NCBI RefSeq assembly: GCF_014288115.1 | Contig: NZ_JACOOK010000001.1 | Coordinates: forward strand, 496,001 to 560,000 | Source: Alistipes_A hominis | Lineage (GTDB): Bacteria > Bacteroidota > Bacteroidia > Bacteroidales > Rikenellaceae | Direction: 5' to 3' | Length of the DNA: 64,000 nucleotides | In this document: positions 8,632 through 18,005 of the stretch, piece after piece | How positions within the stretch are numbered: position 1 is the stretch's first letter | Layout of the letters: every line of letters begins with the position of its first letter | The notes under the pieces: generated by a model | Told to the model about the DNA's origin: nothing | The model's input: the letters and a program-made list of their open reading frames with translations, nothing else | The model's database searches: none | Program-made: the position numbers and the translations under genes

Positions 8632-9249
8632 TCAGAACGACGTCAGGTTCTTAACGAATACGTGCCACAGCGACGGCTCCATCAGCAGCGGGAACACGAA
8701 TCCGAAAAGCGCCCCGAACAGGTGGGCGTTGTGGTTGATATGATCGCCCGGACGACGGCTCATGTACTGCTCGTAGCCTACATAAAGGATTCCGAACAGA
8801 ATCCCCGGGATCGGCAGGATACCGAAGAAATAAATCTTACTCCACGGATTGAAAAAAATGGAGGTGAAGATTACGGCCGACACCGCTCCCGAAGCCCCGA
8901 TCGACGCATACTGCGGATCGTTGCGCCGACGCACGAGGTCGGGAAGCACGGAGAACAGCAACCCGCCGAAATAGAGCAGTCCGTAGCTCAGGTAGCCGCT
9001 GAAAATGGTCCCTGCCTGCTGGTAAGCCTTAAACAGTTGCTCAAGGAACTGCCCGAACGACAGCAACACGAGCATATTGACGATCAGGTGCATGTAATCG
9101 CCGTGCACGAAACCGTACGACACGGCCCGGTACCATTCGCGCCGATGCACGACACGGTAGGGGACGAACGCGAGCCGGTCGAACAATTGCCGATTGTTGA
9201 ACGCCGCTATCGAAACGATCGCCGTTATGAAAATCAGGATATAGGTCAT
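8632..9249 (-). CDS. Rhomboid-family intramembrane serine protease
   Basis: 205 aa with about six membrane segments. The catalytic serine is S120 in SIGASGAVSA and the catalytic histidine H176 in NHNAHLFGALFG; the supporting HxxxN of helix 2 is present (H54/N58). Rhomboids cleave transmembrane substrates within the bilayer. Its start codon overlaps the stop codon of holA (TGATG at 9251-9247), which indicates translational coupling. Substrate unknown. Confidence 0.93.
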   Translation of the reverse strand: MTYILIFITAIVSIAAFNNRQLFDRLAFVPYRVVHRREWYRAVSYGFVHGDYMHLIVNMLVLLSFGQFLEQLFKAYQQAGTIFSGYLSYGLLYFGGLLFSVLPDLVRRRNDPQYASIGASGAVSAVIFTSIFFNPWSKIYFFGILPIPGILFGILYVGYEQYMSRRPGDHINHNAHLFGALFGFVFPLLMEPSLWHVFVKNLTSF

Positions 9250-10322
9250 CAGAGTAAAAATATTTTTAACAGCAACTCCTTCAGCAACTCGCCGCCGTCG
9301 GCCTGCCCGGTATTCATGCCTTTGCTTTTCAGGTCATACTCGCGCAACAGGCCGAGAATCGCAAAAACCTTGTTGTTCGGATAGAGCGCAGCCGCCTGCT
9401 GGTACTCCTTCAGAAAGAACGCCGTGGGCAGCTTCAACATCCTTGCCAATTCCGCATCCGGCGGCATCGGCGCGCCTTTGCGGCGGCAATACCACTTTTG
9501 GTAATTCAGTATAAAAATCCGCTGAAAATGCGTAAACAGCGCGCTGACGGTCACCAGCAACGGATTCTCCTTCGGATTGCGGGCGAAATGATCGGCAATC
9601 AGCATCGCCCGGGCCACGTTCCGCTCGGACATCGCCCGCGTCAGCTCGAAATTATTGAAATCTTTGCTAATGCCGATATTCTGTTCGATGTGCGCGGCCG
9701 TGATCTGCTTCGTTCCTTCGGGCAGATAGGTGAGCAGTTTGCCCAGTTCGTTGCTGATCTTCGAAATATCGGCGCCGAGGTGGTCGGTCAACATGGCTGC
9801 CGCTTTCGGGTCGATCGAACATCCTTTACTGCGGACGAAATCGCCGAGCCAACCGGCGATCTCGTAATCGCGCGGAGCGACCGATTCGAAAACCGCTCCT
9901 TTAGCCTCGATCTGCTTGTAGAGCTGACTACGTTTATCGAGTCCTTTTTCTTTATGACACAGCACGAGGATCGTAGTCGGGGAGGGCGCCGACGTATACA
10001 GCGACAACTGGTCGATCCGGCGCAACGTCTGCGCTTCGCGGACGATCACCACCTGAAAAGCCCCCATCATCGGCATCTGACGGCAAAAATTGACGATCGC
10101 CCCGGCTTCGGTATCCCTGCCGTAAACGACCGTCTGGTCGAAGGCCCGCTCCTCGGGCGACAGGATCGTCTCGCCGAGCCGTTCGGCCAGCATATCGATA
10201 AAATAGGGCTCCTCGCCCATCAGCAGATAGACCGGCGCGAACTGCCTCCGGCCGATCCGTTCGGACAACGCCGCATAATCGGCCACACTCTCCTTAAAGC
10301 TCTTTTTACTGCTTTTCGCCAT
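9249..10322 (-). CDS. holA: DNA polymerase III delta subunit
   Basis: 357 aa from ATG at 10322 (MAKSSKKSFKESV). It has the HolA layout: an N-terminal AAA+-like domain beginning with FAPVYLLMGEEPYFID, a second domain, and a C-terminal alpha-helical collar (LLREYDLKSKGMNTG). Delta opens the beta sliding clamp within the clamp loader. A longer frame to 10502 exists, but a promoter at 10350-10380 would start transcription at about 10343, so the shorter start is correct. It overlaps the rhomboid gene by one base. Confidence 0.92.
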   Translation of the reverse strand: MAKSSKKSFKESVADYAALSERIGRRQFAPVYLLMGEEPYFIDMLAERLGETILSPEERAFDQTVVYGRDTEAGAIVNFCRQMPMMGAFQVVIVREAQTLRRIDQLSLYTSAPSPTTILVLCHKEKGLDKRSQLYKQIEAKGAVFESVAPRDYEIAGWLGDFVRSKGCSIDPKAAAMLTDHLGADISKISNELGKLLTYLPEGTKQITAAHIEQNIGISKDFNNFELTRAMSERNVARAMLIADHFARNPKENPLLVTVSALFTHFQRIFILNYQKWYCRRKGAPMPPDAELARMLKLPTAFFLKEYQQAAALYPNNKVFAILGLLREYDLKSKGMNTGQADGGELLKELLLKIFLL

Positions 10323-10349
10323 CGCTCGTACGGAATCTGATCTTTTACG

Positions 10350-10380
10350 CAAAGGTAACGAATAAAACGGGGCTTTCAAA
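10350..10380 (-). promoter_or_regulatory. Promoter of holA-rhomboid (TTTG-N19-TACCTTTG)
   Basis: On the minus strand, TTTG (10380-10377) lies 19 nt upstream of TACCTTTG (10357-10350), a full match to the Bacteroidota -33/-7 promoter. Transcription would begin about 20 bp before the holA ATG. Confidence 0.75.
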
Positions 10381-10387
10381 ACCCGGA

Positions 10388-11854
10388 CTATCCGTTCCGA
10401 TGCTGCGGCCGCAGCAGATCGCCCACAACTTTCACCGGACTGAAAGTCGATATGGGAACCTCGACGAACACGGTGTTCCACCGCGCCATCGCTCCGTTCC
10501 ACAGACCCGGCAATTCGAGCGCCTTCAGCGGCCGCCCCTGCTGCGATTTCGACGAAATAAAACCGGTCTGCGGATCGACGTAACGCGTCAGATCGAACTT
10601 ACGGCCGAGATAATCCCGCACCCCGCAGACGAGATCTACCGGGTTGAAATGCGTCGCCGCGGTCATCAGACCCTTTTGCTGCGGCGCGATCTGGGACGAT
10701 TCGGCGATCTGCAACGACTCGCCGCCGTCGGCCTCCCGCACCCAAAACGGCCCGCCGCCCGGCTCGCCTTCGTTCTTCACCATACCGCACACCCGGATCG
10801 GACGATCCAGCAATTCGCGCAGCAAACCGACCTGCCGCTGCGGTTCCAACGCAGCGAACGACGCCGGCAGCCGACGGCACAGCCTGCCGGAAACGAATGA
10901 CGCCATCTCCTCCGCAGACACCCGTTCCCCGGCATCCAACCGGCGCAAATACCCGAACGCCTGCCGCTGCAAATCGAGCAGCAACCCGGCGAGCATCTCT
11001 TTATAGATCACCGTATCGGATTTCAGACGGTCGGGCGCCACGTTATCGACCGTTTTGATGAAAACCAGGTCGGCATCGATCTCGTTCAGGTTCTCGATCA
11101 GCGCCCCGTGCCCCGCAGGACGGAAAAGCAGGCGCCCCTGCCCGTCGCGCAGCGGCGTATCGTCGGGATTGACGGCCAACGTATCGGTCGAAGGCTTCTG
11201 GCAGGAATAACCGATCCGATACTTCACCCCGAAACGGGCTTCGTAAAACGGAACCGTTTCGGCGGCCAGGCGTTCGAACTGCTCCCGGTGCTCCGCAGAT
11301 ACGGTAAAATGAATGCATACTTCGCTCCCTACTCCGGCCGCATACAACGCCCCTTCGGCCAGATGTTCTTCAAAGGCCGTCCGGTTGCGGTCGGGATAAC
11401 GGTGAAAAAGGATCAGCGCTTTCGGCAGCGTCCCGTAACCGAGCCCTTCGGTCAGGATATTCGAGACCACGGTTCGCGGATCGCGGCTGCCTCCGGTAAA
11501 CTCCGCAAGCCGTTCGGCAAAAGCGAAACGGTCGAGACCGGCCAACAATTCGTCGACTTCGCGGCTGCGAACGCCGTCGTTCAAAAATTCGAATAACGCC
11601 TTGAACATACGGGTCGCCGCACCCGACGCCGGAACGAATTTCACGACCTTGCGCTGCGGACGGAGTTCCCGGTAAACCGCGCCGTAACGCTCCGCAGCAG
11701 CCCCGTCGGCTTGCAGAATCCCGTCGCCGGCCACTGCCGCACGGCAAATATCCAGGTATGGAAACCCTTCTCTGAAACGGAGCATCTGCCGCTCCGCATC
11801 GGCGACGCACAGGCCGTGAGCGCCGATCTGTTCGATATCCTGTTCGGTAAACAT
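10388..11854 (-). CDS. DUF4301 family protein
   Basis: 488 aa, soluble, no signal peptide. It carries the conserved DUF4301 blocks KFVPASGAATRMFKALFEF near residue 70, AYSCQKPSTDTLAVN-like segments in the middle and FRPAGHGALIENLNEIDADL near residue 250. The phosphate-binding-like SGAATRM motif resembles those of nucleotidyltransferase folds, which suggests but does not prove a nucleotide-sugar or phosphotransfer activity. The family is essentially confined to Bacteroidota and has no established role. It is divergent from murB with a 162-bp shared upstream region. Confidence 0.85.
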   Translation of the reverse strand: MFTEQDIEQIGAHGLCVADAERQMLRFREGFPYLDICRAAVAGDGILQADGAAAERYGAVYRELRPQRKVVKFVPASGAATRMFKALFEFLNDGVRSREVDELLAGLDRFAFAERLAEFTGGSRDPRTVVSNILTEGLGYGTLPKALILFHRYPDRNRTAFEEHLAEGALYAAGVGSEVCIHFTVSAEHREQFERLAAETVPFYEARFGVKYRIGYSCQKPSTDTLAVNPDDTPLRDGQGRLLFRPAGHGALIENLNEIDADLVFIKTVDNVAPDRLKSDTVIYKEMLAGLLLDLQRQAFGYLRRLDAGERVSAEEMASFVSGRLCRRLPASFAALEPQRQVGLLRELLDRPIRVCGMVKNEGEPGGGPFWVREADGGESLQIAESSQIAPQQKGLMTAATHFNPVDLVCGVRDYLGRKFDLTRYVDPQTGFISSKSQQGRPLKALELPGLWNGAMARWNTVFVEVPISTFSPVKVVGDLLRPQHRNG

Positions 11855-11968
11855 TTTTCGTCGGATTTAAAAATTCACATTAAAAGTAATCATTTTTCCG
11901 CAAATATCCGCATCCGGGATTTTTACCGGCCGTCGGTCTGTAGCGGAACCGCTCCGTCGGCAGTCGGT

Positions 11969-12000
11969 TTTGCAAAATCTGATTTATTGTCGTATGTTTG
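11969..12000 (+). promoter_or_regulatory. Promoter of murB-tilS (TTTG-N20-TATGTTTG)
   Basis: TTTG at 11969-11972 and TATGTTTG at 11993-12000, separated by 20 nt: an exact Bacteroidota vegetative promoter. The predicted transcript starts about 10 bp before the murB ATG, giving a very short leader. Confidence 0.8.
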
Positions 12001-12016
12001 TTTAACAATAGCGTGT

Positions 12017-13021
12017 ATGATGGAAGAAAACAAATCCCTCCGCGGACTGAACAGTTTCGGGGTGGACGTTTCGGCGCGGCGTTTCGCCGAATTCAGCGAC
12101 CGGGCCGAACTGACCGCCCTGCTGGACAGCTTGCCGCCCGGCGAGAAATGGATGATCCTCGGCGGCGGTAACAACGTGCTGTTCACGGGCGATTACGACG
12201 GCACCGTGCTGCATCCCGCGTGCCGCGACATCGCGCAGGTTTCGGACGACGGCAGGACGGTGCGCGTCCGAGCCGGAGCCGGCGTCGAATGGGACGACCT
12301 CGTCGCCTGGGCGGTGCGCAACGGATTGGGCGGTATCGAAAACCTGTCGCTGATCCCAGGCTATGTCGGGGCCGCGCCGGTACAGAACATCGGAGCGTAC
12401 GGGGCCGAAGCGAAAGATACGATCGAAAGCGTCGAGTGCCTGCTGACCGACACGCGGGAAACCGTGACGCTGTCCAACGCGGAATGCCGTTTCGGTTACC
12501 GGGACAGCATTTTCAAACGGGAGCTGAAAGGCCGCGCCGTAATCCTGGCGGTTCAATTCGTCCTCGCGCGCGATCCGCAGTTCCGGCTGCGCTACGGAGA
12601 CGTGGAGCAACAGGTCGAAGCGCTCGGCGGCGTATCGCTGGAAAATATCCGTCGGGCGGTCATCGCTATCCGGAGCAGCAAGCTGCCCGATCCGAAAGTG
12701 CTGGGAAACGCCGGCAGCTTTTTCAAAAATCCGGTCGTGTCGCAAGCGCAGGCCGATTTCCTGACGAAGAAATACCCGGACATGCCGCGCTACGCGACCG
12801 GAGAAGGCCGGGTGAAACTGGCGGCCGGCTGGCTGATCGACCGCTGCGGATGGCGCGGCTCAAGGCTCGGCCCGGCCGGCATCCACGAACGCCAGGCGCT
12901 CGTAGTGGTCAACCACGGCGGCGCTACGGGAGCCGATATCGTCCGCCTCGCCCGTGCCGTTCAGCAGGATGTGCTCGAACGGTTCGGCGTAACGATCGAC
13001 ATGGAAGTAAATCTGATATAG
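12017..13021 (+). CDS. murB: UDP-N-acetylenolpyruvoylglucosamine reductase
   Basis: 334 aa, type I MurB. It reduces UDP-GlcNAc-enolpyruvate to UDP-MurNAc with NADPH and FAD in peptidoglycan precursor synthesis. FAD-binding residues lie in ILGGGNNVLF near 55 and LSLIPGYVGAAPVQNIGAYG near 115. The Tyr loop YRDSIFKRELKG, which marks type I enzymes, is present, and the proton-donor serine is in GNAGSFFKNP near residue 235. Two adjacent ATGs (12017, 12020) are possible starts; the longer frame back to 11711 would begin upstream of the promoter and is rejected. Only 2 bp separate it from tilS. Confidence 0.96.
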   Translation: MMEENKSLRGLNSFGVDVSARRFAEFSDRAELTALLDSLPPGEKWMILGGGNNVLFTGDYDGTVLHPACRDIAQVSDDGRTVRVRAGAGVEWDDLVAWAVRNGLGGIENLSLIPGYVGAAPVQNIGAYGAEAKDTIESVECLLTDTRETVTLSNAECRFGYRDSIFKRELKGRAVILAVQFVLARDPQFRLRYGDVEQQVEALGGVSLENIRRAVIAIRSSKLPDPKVLGNAGSFFKNPVVSQAQADFLTKKYPDMPRYATGEGRVKLAAGWLIDRCGWRGSRLGPAGIHERQALVVVNHGGATGADIVRLARAVQQDVLERFGVTIDMEVNLI

Positions 13022-13023
13022 AT

Positions 13024-14373
13024 ATGCTACAGGATAAATTTCGGGCTTACATCCGGGAACGGGGTCTGTGCACTCACGAAAACCGCATTCTGCTGGCCGT
13101 AAGCGGCGGCGTCGATTCGATGGTCATGCTGTCGCTGTTCGTCCGCGGCGGATACGAAGTGGGCGTGGCGCACTGCAATTTCCAGCTTCGCGGAGCCGAA
13201 GCCGACGAAGACGACTTACTGGTCGAACGCGAGGCGACCCGCTACGGAATCCCGTATTACGGCGTTCGCTTCGACACGATGGCGGAAGTCGCCGCGACCG
13301 GCGAATCGGTCGAAATGGCCGCGCGGCGGTTGCGCTACGAATGGTTTGACAAGCTATGCGAAGAGCGCCGCTACGACCGGGTCGCAATCGCACACCACGC
13401 CGACGACTCGGTGGAAACCTTTTTCATCAACCTGATCCGGGGAACGGGGCTCCGGGGGCTGACGGGCATCGGCGTCGTGAACGGGCGCCTGATCCGGCCG
13501 CTGCTGTTTTCGCAGCGCAAAGAGATCATCGACTACGCGCTGACCAACAAAATCCCCTACCGCGAAGATTCGACCAACGCGTCGACCAAATACCTACGCA
13601 ATAAATTCCGGCTCGGCATCGTGCCGCGCATCAAGGAGATCTCTCCGAAATTCACCGACACGATGGCGGCCAACGTCGAACGGCTGACCTCGGCCCAGAA
13701 TTTCATCGACCGCAGCATGGAAGTGATCCGCCGCCAGGCGCTCATACGCGACGAAACGCGCACCGTCGTCGATCTGTCGCGGATCGATCCGTCGCTGCCT
13801 GCCGATTTCGTCATCTTCGAACTGCTGCGCGGTTTCGGGTTCAACGGGGAAGTCATCAACAGCCTTTACCGGGCATTCTGCGAAGGACACGGCTCCGGCA
13901 AGCGTTTCTTTTCGAAAGACAGCGTAGCTTACATCGACCGCGGTCGCATCCTGATCACCCCGATCCCCGACGACGAGGGCTGCACGACGGAAGTGACTCC
14001 CGAAACGACCCACATCTACTGCGGCGGCGCGTTGCTGACCTTCGAACGCCTCGAAGCAGACGACGTCGAATCGCTCCGCCAGCCCGAAAACGTAGCGCTG
14101 CTCGATGCGGACAAGTTGACCTATCCGCTAACGGTGCGCCGCTGGAACGAAGGGGACGCATTCGTTCCGTTCGGCATGGACAGCCGCAAGAAAATCAGCG
14201 ATTTCCTGATAAACAACAAGGTATCGCTCCCGGACAAACGCCGCCAATTCGTCGTGACCAGCGAGAACGACATCGTATGGGTGGTCGGACGGCGCATCGA
14301 CGACCGCTACAAAGTGGCGCCCGCTACGGAAAACGTGCTCCGGATCGTACGCGAAACGGACGTGGAGATTTAA
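13024..14373 (+). CDS. tilS: tRNA(Ile)-lysidine synthase
   Basis: 449 aa. The PP-loop ATP pyrophosphatase motif SGGVDSM covers residues 27-33, followed by the TilS-specific AHHADDSVETFFINLIRGTGLRGL block and the C-terminal TilS domain (FVPFGMDSRKKISDFLINNKVSL). It converts the wobble cytidine of the AUA-reading tRNA-Ile to lysidine. It starts 2 bp after the murB stop and shares its promoter. Confidence 0.96.
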   Translation: MLQDKFRAYIRERGLCTHENRILLAVSGGVDSMVMLSLFVRGGYEVGVAHCNFQLRGAEADEDDLLVEREATRYGIPYYGVRFDTMAEVAATGESVEMAARRLRYEWFDKLCEERRYDRVAIAHHADDSVETFFINLIRGTGLRGLTGIGVVNGRLIRPLLFSQRKEIIDYALTNKIPYREDSTNASTKYLRNKFRLGIVPRIKEISPKFTDTMAANVERLTSAQNFIDRSMEVIRRQALIRDETRTVVDLSRIDPSLPADFVIFELLRGFGFNGEVINSLYRAFCEGHGSGKRFFSKDSVAYIDRGRILITPIPDDEGCTTEVTPETTHIYCGGALLTFERLEADDVESLRQPENVALLDADKLTYPLTVRRWNEGDAFVPFGMDSRKKISDFLINNKVSLPDKRRQFVVTSENDIVWVVGRRIDDRYKVAPATENVLRIVRETDVEI

Positions 14374-14415
14374 CGCCATTCGCCCGATAGCCGGGGCGAC
14401 CGACAACTCTCCCCG

Positions 14416-14523
14416 GCGCTCGGCCTGCTGTTCGATCCCGAAGGCATCCTGATCGACCGGTGGCTCGATTACGGCAAGGGGAGCCTGAAAAAGAGGATCG
14501 AAGAGCACATCCGGATGCAATAA
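14416..14523 (+). pseudogene. C-terminal fragment of a thioredoxin-like gene
   Basis: After the tilS stop the same frame stays open and ends at TAA 14521-14523. The last part reads LFDPEGILIDRWLDYGKGS followed by a Lys/Glu-rich helix, which resembles the C-terminal beta-strand and helix of TlpA/AhpC-type thioredoxin-fold proteins. No start codon and no upstream part of the fold exist here, so this looks like the remnant of a deleted gene. The homology is my reading of the pattern and needs a search. Confidence 0.4.
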
Positions 14524-14616
14524 CGCATTCCGAACGGGACGACGTCATCCGTTTTTCGAAAGGAATCGGTATATTAGCGGTCGGAAACACGATCCGTTCA
14601 CCGAAAAACGACCGAA

Positions 14617-15177
14617 ATGTATATCGCACAACGCAAACGCAAAGAGAATATCGCCGAGTACATCCTCTATCTGTGGCAGTTGGAGGATTTGCTACGCGCC
14701 CTGCAGTTCAGTCCCGAAGCGATCTATTCGCAACTGGTGCAGAAAAGCGAACTGGACGAAGCCAAAAAACAGGAGGTTTTCTTCTGGTACATGGATCTGG
14801 TAAACCTGCTGCGCAAAGAAGGCAAGGAGGAAAACGGCCATCTGGAACACACCCTGCATCTGATCGACGATCTGGATAACCTGCACAAACAGTTGCTGAC
14901 GCTGCCCGTCGGCGAGAAATACCGTGCGCTCTACGCCGCGGTAGCCCCCGAAATCCCGACGCTCAAAAGCAAACTCGGCAAACAGGACATCTCCGACGTG
15001 GAACTGTTCTTCCGGGCTCTGTATGCCGTTATGCTGTACCGGATCAAAGGCGATCGAAGCAAGGAGAACGACATCCGCAACGTCATCGGCCTGATCTCGC
15101 CGGCAGTCGCCGAACTGGCCACCGTGTTCCACGCCGCGGAACGCGGCGAAACCGACCTGTTCGGCCCGAAAAAATAA
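14617..15177 (+). CDS. DUF4924 family protein
   Basis: 186 aa, all-helical soluble protein. The N-terminus (MYIAQRKRKENIAEYILYLWQ) and the central pattern fit DUF4924, a family of Bacteroidota with no known function. No membrane segment or catalytic motif is visible. It is followed 17 bp later by the WbqC-family gene on the same strand and they probably form a pair. Confidence 0.85.
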   Translation: MYIAQRKRKENIAEYILYLWQLEDLLRALQFSPEAIYSQLVQKSELDEAKKQEVFFWYMDLVNLLRKEGKEENGHLEHTLHLIDDLDNLHKQLLTLPVGEKYRALYAAVAPEIPTLKSKLGKQDISDVELFFRALYAVMLYRIKGDRSKENDIRNVIGLISPAVAELATVFHAAERGETDLFGPKK

Positions 15178-15194
15178 CCCGAAACCCGCCGACC

Positions 15195-15818
15195 GTGATC
15201 CTTTCGACCGCCTACCTCGGAAACGTCCAGTACTACACCAAACTGCTGAGCGGCAAAGCCGTGATCGACCTGCACGAACACTACCGGAAACAGAGCTACC
15301 GGAACCGTTGCGATATCCTGACGGCCAACGGCACGAGCCCGCTGATCGTCCCGGTGCTTCAACCTTCGGGCCTGAAAAAACCGACCCGGGACATCCGGAT
15401 CGATTCGTCGAAAAAATGGCAGCACCAACACTGGCAGACGATCGTATCGGCCTACAGGAGTTCACCCTATTTCGTTCACTACGAAGAACGGTTCGCTCCA
15501 TTCTACCGGAAGCGTTACGAATTCCTGGCCGATCTGAATGCGGAATTGCAGCAAACGGTATTCGACCTGTTACAAACAGAGCCGGAGGTCGGATATTCAG
15601 AAAGTTACCTGCCGTGCCCGGCCCCCGCCGAAGATTTCCGGGACACGCTGTCCCCGAAACCGGGCCTGCAACGCCCCGATCCGGCATTCCGGCCCGCAAC
15701 CTATTACCAGGTTTTCGCCGAACGCTACCCTTTCGCAGCGAACCTGTCGATCATCGACCTGCTGTTTTGCGAAGGGCCGGCCGCGACCGGGATCTTGCAG
15801 GACTCGACCGTACGTTAA
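15195..15818 (+). CDS. WbqC family protein
   Basis: 207 aa, WbqC-like family, recognised from LSTAYLGNVQYYTKLLSG at the N-terminus, YRNRCDILTANG near residue 37 and WQHQHWQTIVSAYRSSPYF near residue 75. Family members occur in polysaccharide and lipopolysaccharide loci and are thought to be transferases, but the reaction is not established here. The start is GTG at 15195, as no in-frame ATG lies nearby. It is convergent with the GH2 gene, leaving only 16 bp between the stops. Confidence 0.85.
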   Translation: MILSTAYLGNVQYYTKLLSGKAVIDLHEHYRKQSYRNRCDILTANGTSPLIVPVLQPSGLKKPTRDIRIDSSKKWQHQHWQTIVSAYRSSPYFVHYEERFAPFYRKRYEFLADLNAELQQTVFDLLQTEPEVGYSESYLPCPAPAEDFRDTLSPKPGLQRPDPAFRPATYYQVFAERYPFAANLSIIDLLFCEGPAATGILQDSTVR

Positions 15819-15834
15819 GCCGTTCCGCCCCGGT

Positions 15835-17838
15835 CTATAATACCCGGATGTCGGCATAGTCGATACCCGTATCGCTACGGGCTTCCAGTGCGTTGACACC
15901 GCGTTTCAACTCGACGTTTTCCCACAAGAACACGCCGTTGGCGCCCGTTTTCTTTCCGAGCGAAGCGCCGTTGACCAGCAGTTCCACTTCCGGAGCATTC
16001 GAATAGACCCGGATCGTCTGGGTCGTTTTCACGCGCGGCGTCCAGCGCTTCTGCGCAATATAAACCATCGGTTCGGCCTTGTTCCAGTTGGCCTTATAGA
16101 AATAGAACGCATCCTTGCGGTACTTGCGGTCGAAAGTCACCAATCCCCGGTCGTCGATCCCGGTGCCCTCGCCCCAGTCGCGCCCGGCCGCCCCGTAATC
16201 GAACATATTGGCCACGAACCAGCCCCACAGAAACGGCGACGCGTCGACCAGCGGAAAGTACTGCTCGTGCAGACTGGTCTGCCAGCGTTCCGGATGCCAG
16301 TTGCCGAGGTAGTTGGGCCGGTAGAGCGAATCTTCCTGATGATAGATCGAAGCCCCCGCTCCGTACGTGATCCCGGAACACAGGCTCCCCCACTTTTTCT
16401 GCAACTGCTCGAGCCATATCTTCAGATCGCCCGGCATCCCCTCCTTCCATCCGAACGGAAGATCCCAGACGATCAGGTCGGTCACGAAATTGATCGGGCC
16501 GTCCTGATTGCTTGTTGCCGTCGTCATCCGCGACGGGTCTTCCTGCATCGCCATCGCGTTGAGCCCTTTGATGTAGTCGGTCGGATCGTCGCCCCGCGGA
16601 TCCTGATCCGAAAAAATACCCCAGAATACGACCGAAGGGTGGTTGAACTGCTGGAAAATCATTTCGTAAAGCTGCTGCTCGCCGTTGCGGCGGAAATCGT
16701 CCGTATGGATATACCCCTTATCGGTCATATAAGCCGGCCCGATAAACGGCATTTCGCTCCAGACCAAGATCCCGCGGCGGTCGCACTCGTCGTAAAAGCC
16801 CGGATGATGCGGATAACCGGCAGCCCGGACGGCATTGGCGCCCATCTCGGTAATCAGATCCAGATCCTCTTTGATCTGGTACTGTTTCAACGCGATCCCC
16901 ACCGACGCCCGGTCTTCGTAATGCACCACGCCGTGAATCCGATACGGACGGCCGTTCAGCAGGAATCCCTGCTTCGGATCGACGCTGAAAAAGCGCAGTC
17001 CGAGCGGCACCGTAACCTCGTCGCACACGCGTCCTTCGTCGGCCAGCTGCACGCGCACGGTATACATATACGGATTCTCGACGCCATCCCACAACGTCGG
17101 ATTTCCTACGATCACCGGTACGGTCGCCGATCCCCGACCGTCCCCCGCGATTTTGACTTTCGCACCTTGCACGACCACCGTATCGCGGTTCGGCGTTTCG
17201 ACGGCCAGATTGACCGTAAGGGTCTTACCGGCCGCGCCGCGCACCCTCACGACCGTCTCCAGATCGGCTTTCTCGCGGGAGACCTCTTTCTGGTGGACAT
17301 AAACGCCCTCAGACGCGTAATCGTCCACGGCGATATGCGACGGATCGGTTACGATCAGTTCGACATCGCGGTACAATCCCCCGTAAACGTTGATGTCCCC
17401 GGCGGTCGGAAGCACGTCGAGCCGCGGAGCGTTATTGACGATCACCCACAGCGAGTTGTTCTCGCCGTATTTCAAGTAATCGGTCAGATCGAACGTGAAT
17501 GCGCTGTAACCGCCCCGGTGTTCGCCGACATAGCGCCCGTTGACGATCAGGTCGGCCACGGTTCCGGCCCCGCCGAAGCGGACGAAAATCCGCCGACCGG
17601 CCCACTCTTTCGGTACGGCGATATCTTTCATGTAATTGCCTACCCCCCGGAAATAGTCGTTCCGGCCGCTCAGGGCGTCGTTGTTCCACATGTGCGGCAG
17701 GTTCACGCCCTGCGCCCGGTCGCTGGAACCTTCGGTATGGCTGAAAAAACGCCAATCCCTGTTTATATTAATCACGTCTCTTGCAGACAATTGCGTCAGC
17801 ATAAACACCCCTGCGATCAAAATCCAGATTCTTTTCAT
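15835..17838 (-). CDS. Exported GH2-family protein with missing catalytic glutamates
   Basis: 667 aa from MKRIWILIAGVFML, a clear signal peptide. The order is the GH2 one: sugar-binding jelly roll (about 25-165), Ig-like domain (about 175-275), TIM barrel (about 280-565) and a C-terminal Ig-like domain. Family landmarks such as YPHHPGFYDECDRRGILVWSEMP are intact. The acid/base WGLFNE motif instead reads WGIFSD (Asp 411), and the nucleophile motif SEYGAG reads ITYGAG (Thr 491), so both catalytic glutamates are replaced. It may bind rather than cleave a glycan, or use another mechanism. A minus-strand -7 element (TAAATTTG, 17864-17857) supports this start over the ATG at 17859. Confidence 0.85.
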   Translation of the reverse strand: MKRIWILIAGVFMLTQLSARDVININRDWRFFSHTEGSSDRAQGVNLPHMWNNDALSGRNDYFRGVGNYMKDIAVPKEWAGRRIFVRFGGAGTVADLIVNGRYVGEHRGGYSAFTFDLTDYLKYGENNSLWVIVNNAPRLDVLPTAGDINVYGGLYRDVELIVTDPSHIAVDDYASEGVYVHQKEVSREKADLETVVRVRGAAGKTLTVNLAVETPNRDTVVVQGAKVKIAGDGRGSATVPVIVGNPTLWDGVENPYMYTVRVQLADEGRVCDEVTVPLGLRFFSVDPKQGFLLNGRPYRIHGVVHYEDRASVGIALKQYQIKEDLDLITEMGANAVRAAGYPHHPGFYDECDRRGILVWSEMPFIGPAYMTDKGYIHTDDFRRNGEQQLYEMIFQQFNHPSVVFWGIFSDQDPRGDDPTDYIKGLNAMAMQEDPSRMTTATSNQDGPINFVTDLIVWDLPFGWKEGMPGDLKIWLEQLQKKWGSLCSGITYGAGASIYHQEDSLYRPNYLGNWHPERWQTSLHEQYFPLVDASPFLWGWFVANMFDYGAAGRDWGEGTGIDDRGLVTFDRKYRKDAFYFYKANWNKAEPMVYIAQKRWTPRVKTTQTIRVYSNAPEVELLVNGASLGKKTGANGVFLWENVELKRGVNALEARSDTGIDYADIRVL

Positions 17839-17860
17839 ATGCGTTGCATTTGAGAGCAAA

Positions 17861-17892
17861 TTTAATAAATAACGAATAAATCCCTATATTTG
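17861..17892 (+). promoter_or_regulatory. Promoter of cvpA-rsgA-trmH (TTTA-N20-TATATTTG)
   Basis: TATATTTG at 17885-17892 preceded at 20 nt by TTTA (3 of 4 matches to TTTG). It overlaps the opposite-strand -7 element TAAATTTG (17864-17857) for the GH2 gene, so the two promoters are back to back. Confidence 0.55.
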
Positions 17893-18005
17893 GTACAAAT
17901 ATTCGGCCGTCCCGTCTTCCGGCGCCGTCCGGAAATACGGGAACCGGGCCGATCGCCGGGCAGCCCGCAGCCGGATACGGAACACGGACGCACGAGAACG
18001 CAAGC

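Noticed and set aside
16267..17853. A 528-codon plus-strand frame opposite the GH2 gene
   Set aside because: Antisense shadow; no domain or start context, and GH2 is clearly real on the other strand.
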